Below are positions 61,464 to 64,000 of a stretch of DNA of 64,000 nt, piece by piece. Position 1 is the stretch's first letter; each line of letters starts with the position of its first letter. Source of the DNA: Actinacidiphila acidipaludis (GTDB taxonomy: Bacteria > Actinomycetota > Actinomycetes > Streptomycetales > Streptomycetaceae); contig NZ_JAINZZ010000024.1 of NCBI RefSeq assembly GCF_019890725.1, positions 42,777 to 106,776 of the forward strand. Reading direction: 5' to 3'. The notes below the pieces were generated by a model. That model saw nothing but the letters and a program-made list of their open reading frames with translations, was not told the DNA's origin and did not search any database. A program made the translations under genes and the position numbers.

Positions 61464-61532
61464 TGCGTCCGTGCGCCCGGACCGCGGCCCGCGCGGACCC
61501 GGGGTGTCGGCGGGGTCTGGTAGGAAGTGAGG

Positions 61533-63668
61533 GTGAGCGGCGAGAACGGGCGAGGTGAGCGGGGGCAGGGCGGCCCGGAGGACGAGGCCCGGGGGGCCGA
61601 GCAGCTCGCCCTGATCCGCGACACCGTCCGCAAGACCCGGGCGAAGCCCCGCACCTGGCGGGGCGCCGCCCTCGCCGAGGGACTGCCGGTCGCCCGCGTC
61701 CTGGTCGACAAGGGGCTGGTCCACCTCGACCAGTTCTTCGACTACGCCGTGCCCGCCGCCATGGACGAGGAGGCGCAGCCGGGCGTCCGGGTCCGGGTGC
61801 GCTTCGGGGCCCGCGTGGTCAAGGGCCGCCGTGAGGGCGGCACCCTCCACGACGGCTTCGTCGTCGAGCGCCGGACGGACACCGACTTCCACGGTCCGCT
61901 GGCCCCCCTCGCCCAGGTGCTCTCCACCGAGCCCGTGCTGAGCCCCGCGCTGCTCGCGCTGTGCCGCCAGGTGGCCGACCGGTACGCCGGTTCGCTCGCC
62001 GACGTCGTCCAGCTCGCGGTGCCGTCCCGGATGGCGCGCGCGGAACGCGACCCGTCCCCGCCGCCGCGCCCCGTCCCGCCCTCCCCGGCGCCCGGGAGCT
62101 GGGAGCGCTACGCCGCCGGGCCCGCCTACCTGGACGCCCTCGGCCGCGGCGACACCCCCCGCGCCGTGTGGCTGGCCCTCCCCGGCCCGCACTGGCCCCG
62201 GGAACTCGCCGTCGCCATGGGCACCGCCCTGGCCGCCGGGCGGGGCGCCCTCGCGGTGGTGCCCGACGGGCGGACCGCCACCCGCGTCGACCAGGCGCTC
62301 ACCGAACTGCTCGGCGAGGGCCATCACGTGCTGCTCACCGCCGACGCCGGGCCCGAGGAGCGCTACCGGCGGTGGCTCGCGGTCAGCCGCGGCAGCGTCA
62401 GGGCGGTCGTCGGCACCCGCGCCGCGATGTTCGCGCCGGTGGCCGACCTCGGACTGGTCGCCCTGTGGGACGACGGCGACTCCAGCCACTCCGAGCCGCA
62501 CGCCCCGCAGCCGCACGCCCGGGACGTGCTGCTGCTGCGGGCCCGCGAGGAGCGCACCGCGTTCCTGCTCGGCGGCGTGACCACCACGGTCGAGGGCGCC
62601 CAGCTCGTCGAGAGCGGCTGGGCGCTGCCGCTGGCCGCCTCCCGCGCGGCGGTGCGGGCCGCGGCGCCGCTGATCCGTACCGTCTCGGACGCCGACCAGG
62701 CCCGCGACGAGGCGGCCCGCGCGGCCCGGCTGCCGTCGCTCGCCTGGCAGGTCGCCCGGGACGCGCTGACCCGCGGACCGGTCCTGGTGCAGGTGCCGCG
62801 CCGCGGCTATCTGCCCAAACTGGCCTGCGACCGCTGCCGGGAACCCGCGCGCTGCGCGGCCTGCGCGGGTCCGCTGGAACTACGGGACCAGGCCGGCACG
62901 CCCGCCTGCGGCTGGTGCGGACGGCCCGCCCCCGACTGGCACTGCGCCGAGTGCGGCGGCACCCGGCTGCGGGCCCGGATCGTGGGCGCGCGCCGCACCG
63001 CCGAGGAGCTCGGCCGGGTCTTTCCCAGCGTGCCCGTGCGCACCTCGGGCCGGGACACCGTACTGGCGTCGGTCGGCGACGCGCCGGCGCTCGTCGTCGC
63101 CACACCGGGGGCCGAGCCGGTCGCCGACGGTCCCGGGTACGCGGCCGCGCTGCTGCTCGACGGCTGGGCGCTGCTCAACCGGCCCGACCTGCGGGCGGGC
63201 GAGGAGGCGCTGCGGCGCTGGGCGATCGCCGCGTCGCTGGTGCGGCCCGCCGCGCAGGACGGCACGGTCGTGGTGCTGGCCGAGCCCACGCTGCGGCCGG
63301 TGCAGGCGCTGGTGCGCTGGGACCCGGCCGGGCACGCCCTGCGGGAGCTGGCGGAGCGGGCCGAGCTGCGGTTCCCGCCGGTGGCGCGGATGGCCTCTGT
63401 GACCGGGCCGCCGTCCGCGATCGCCGACGTCGTCGACACGATGCGGCTACCGCCGGAGGCGGACCTGCTGGGGCCGGTGCCGGTGACGGCGCGGGCGCCC
63501 GCCGGGCGGCGGGAGCGGGACGAGCCGGTCGAGCGGCTGCTCATCCGTGTGCCGCCCGGGTCGGGGGCGGCGCTGGCCGCGGCACTGAAGCAGGTGCGCG
63601 TGGCCCGGGCCGCGCGGGGGGCCGGGGACCCGGTTCTGATGCGGATGGATCCGCTGGACATCGGCTGA
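61533..63668 (+). CDS. priA: PriA-like primosomal protein lacking helicase motifs
   Basis: 711 residues. The N-terminal 3'-DNA-binding domain (ARVLVDKGLVHLDQFFDYAVP) and the eight zinc cysteines (CDRC, CAAC, CGWC, CAEC) are intact. The ATPase is not: where Walker A GxTGSGKTE belongs there is ALPGPHWPREL, and the DEEH box is replaced by LWDDGDSSHSEP. This ATPase-lacking form is known in actinobacteria and is annotated there as probably without helicase activity. GTG 61533 is used, 6 bases after TAGGAA; GTG 61527 is two codons upstream. Confidence 0.9.
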   Translation: MSGENGRGERGQGGPEDEARGAEQLALIRDTVRKTRAKPRTWRGAALAEGLPVARVLVDKGLVHLDQFFDYAVPAAMDEEAQPGVRVRVRFGARVVKGRREGGTLHDGFVVERRTDTDFHGPLAPLAQVLSTEPVLSPALLALCRQVADRYAGSLADVVQLAVPSRMARAERDPSPPPRPVPPSPAPGSWERYAAGPAYLDALGRGDTPRAVWLALPGPHWPRELAVAMGTALAAGRGALAVVPDGRTATRVDQALTELLGEGHHVLLTADAGPEERYRRWLAVSRGSVRAVVGTRAAMFAPVADLGLVALWDDGDSSHSEPHAPQPHARDVLLLRAREERTAFLLGGVTTTVEGAQLVESGWALPLAASRAAVRAAAPLIRTVSDADQARDEAARAARLPSLAWQVARDALTRGPVLVQVPRRGYLPKLACDRCREPARCAACAGPLELRDQAGTPACGWCGRPAPDWHCAECGGTRLRARIVGARRTAEELGRVFPSVPVRTSGRDTVLASVGDAPALVVATPGAEPVADGPGYAAALLLDGWALLNRPDLRAGEEALRRWAIAASLVRPAAQDGTVVVLAEPTLRPVQALVRWDPAGHALRELAERAELRFPPVARMASVTGPPSAIADVVDTMRLPPEADLLGPVPVTARAPAGRRERDEPVERLLIRVPPGSGAALAAALKQVRVARAARGAGDPVLMRMDPLDIG

Positions 63669-64000
63669 GCGCTGCCCTGGGCTGCGCCGGGCTGCGCCGG
63701 GCTACATTGGGCACTGCCGGGTCTTCGGGGCGCCCGGGTCTCGTTGCGGCCCGCGGCCACTCCGCCTCGGGTTCCGCGAGCCCGCCCTCCGGCGGCACGT
63801 TCGTGCCGGGTGCGCCTCGGTGGGGTTCCCGCGCCTTGCGGCGCGGGGTGTTCCCTCCCGCACCACCCTTCCCCAGGGGGTGCGCCGCCGTCGGCGGCCG
63901 CGGATCGTGCGCCGCGGGAAGTCAGCCGTTGCGGGGGGAGGGGAGGGCCGGGCCCGGGACGGCGTCCTCGCGGAGGGGGCCCGGCATGGACCGGGCCGCG
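63669..64000. other. intergenic tail after priA
   Basis: Contains a tandem GGGCTGCGCC repeat (about 63679-63702), G/C runs resembling dispersed streptomycete intergenic repeats (CGCACCACCCTTCCCCAGGG, about 63857-63876), and near the right edge a possible minus-strand gene end. No complete gene. Confidence 0.5.
63922..64000 (-). CDS. possible C-terminus of a gene entering from the right edge
   Basis: On the minus strand 25 codons read ...AARSMPGPLREDAVPG and end at TGA (63924-63922). Every third base is G or C, as in real genes here. Too short to identify; on the plus strand an ATG at 63986 after GGAGGGGG is a competing start. Confidence 0.3.
   Translation of the reverse strand, partial: AARSMPGPLREDAVPGPALPSPRNG

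Noticed and set aside
63679..63702. CRISPR or minisatellite
   Set aside because: Only two full copies of GGGCTGCGCC and part of a third; no spacers.

Overview
The window is very GC-rich, uses GTG, ATG and TTG starts, and nearly every coding third position is G or C. Its gene order from a PI-phosphate synthase through ruvCAB, secDF, rel, rpsD, alaS, aro, efp, nusB, bldD, the pyr cluster, integration host factor, rpoZ and metK to priA matches, from memory, the SCO1527 to SCO1475 stretch of Streptomyces coelicolor. BldD, a BldD-box-controlled bldD promoter, Streptomyces integration host factor and the short-N-terminus S4 all point to Streptomyces or a close relative (Streptomycetaceae). This is chromosomal core. 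I saw no tRNA, rRNA, insertion sequence, prophage, CRISPR array, or in-frame TTA (bldA) codon.

Layout. 1-2086 (minus): partial EF-G2, a degenerate translation-factor paralogue. 2435-5824: PI-phosphate synthase, acyltransferase and mannosyltransferase for phosphatidylinositol mannosides, then a LemA-like protein. 5990-8319: PLP synthase pdxST and yebC. 8461-14467: ruvCAB, then yajC-secD-secF. 14592-17873: apt and rel. 17985-20279 (minus): DUF349 protein and a membrane-anchored cyclophilin. 20573-25599: metallo-hydrolase, hisS, VKOR, rarA, rpsD. 25658-27793 (minus): STAND ATPase. 28101-34076: DUF948, DUF6167, alaS, ruvX, mltG. 34095-38402: aroE, then aroC-K-B-Q with 4-base overlaps. 38902-41880: P-loop kinase, M24 peptidase homologue, efp, nusB. 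41996-46108: a sphingosine-1-phosphate-lyase-like PLP enzyme and an intact EF-G paralogue; I recall these as absent between nusB and bldD in S. coelicolor. 46187-46687 (minus): bldD. 46884-56995: pyrR, pyrB, pyrC, membrane protein, carA, carB, pyrD, pyrF, giving complete UMP synthesis except pyrE. 57370-63668: integration host factor, gmk, rpoZ, coaBC, metK, priA.

Regulation can be read directly at several places: a PyrR-binding loop over the pyrR Shine-Dalgarno; tandem BldD boxes on the bldD promoter; a 19/19 match to the DtxR/IdeR iron box in front of rpsD; several TAnnnT elements 6-9 bases before start codons suggesting leaderless mRNAs; and many long GC-rich terminator hairpins. The most intriguing non-routine items are the leader-ORF plus hairpin arrangement upstream of the EF-G paralogue, the rpsD iron box, a nested inverted repeat between aroQ and the kinase gene, and conserved-looking proteins with degenerate active sites (EF-G2, PriA, the PepP homologue).
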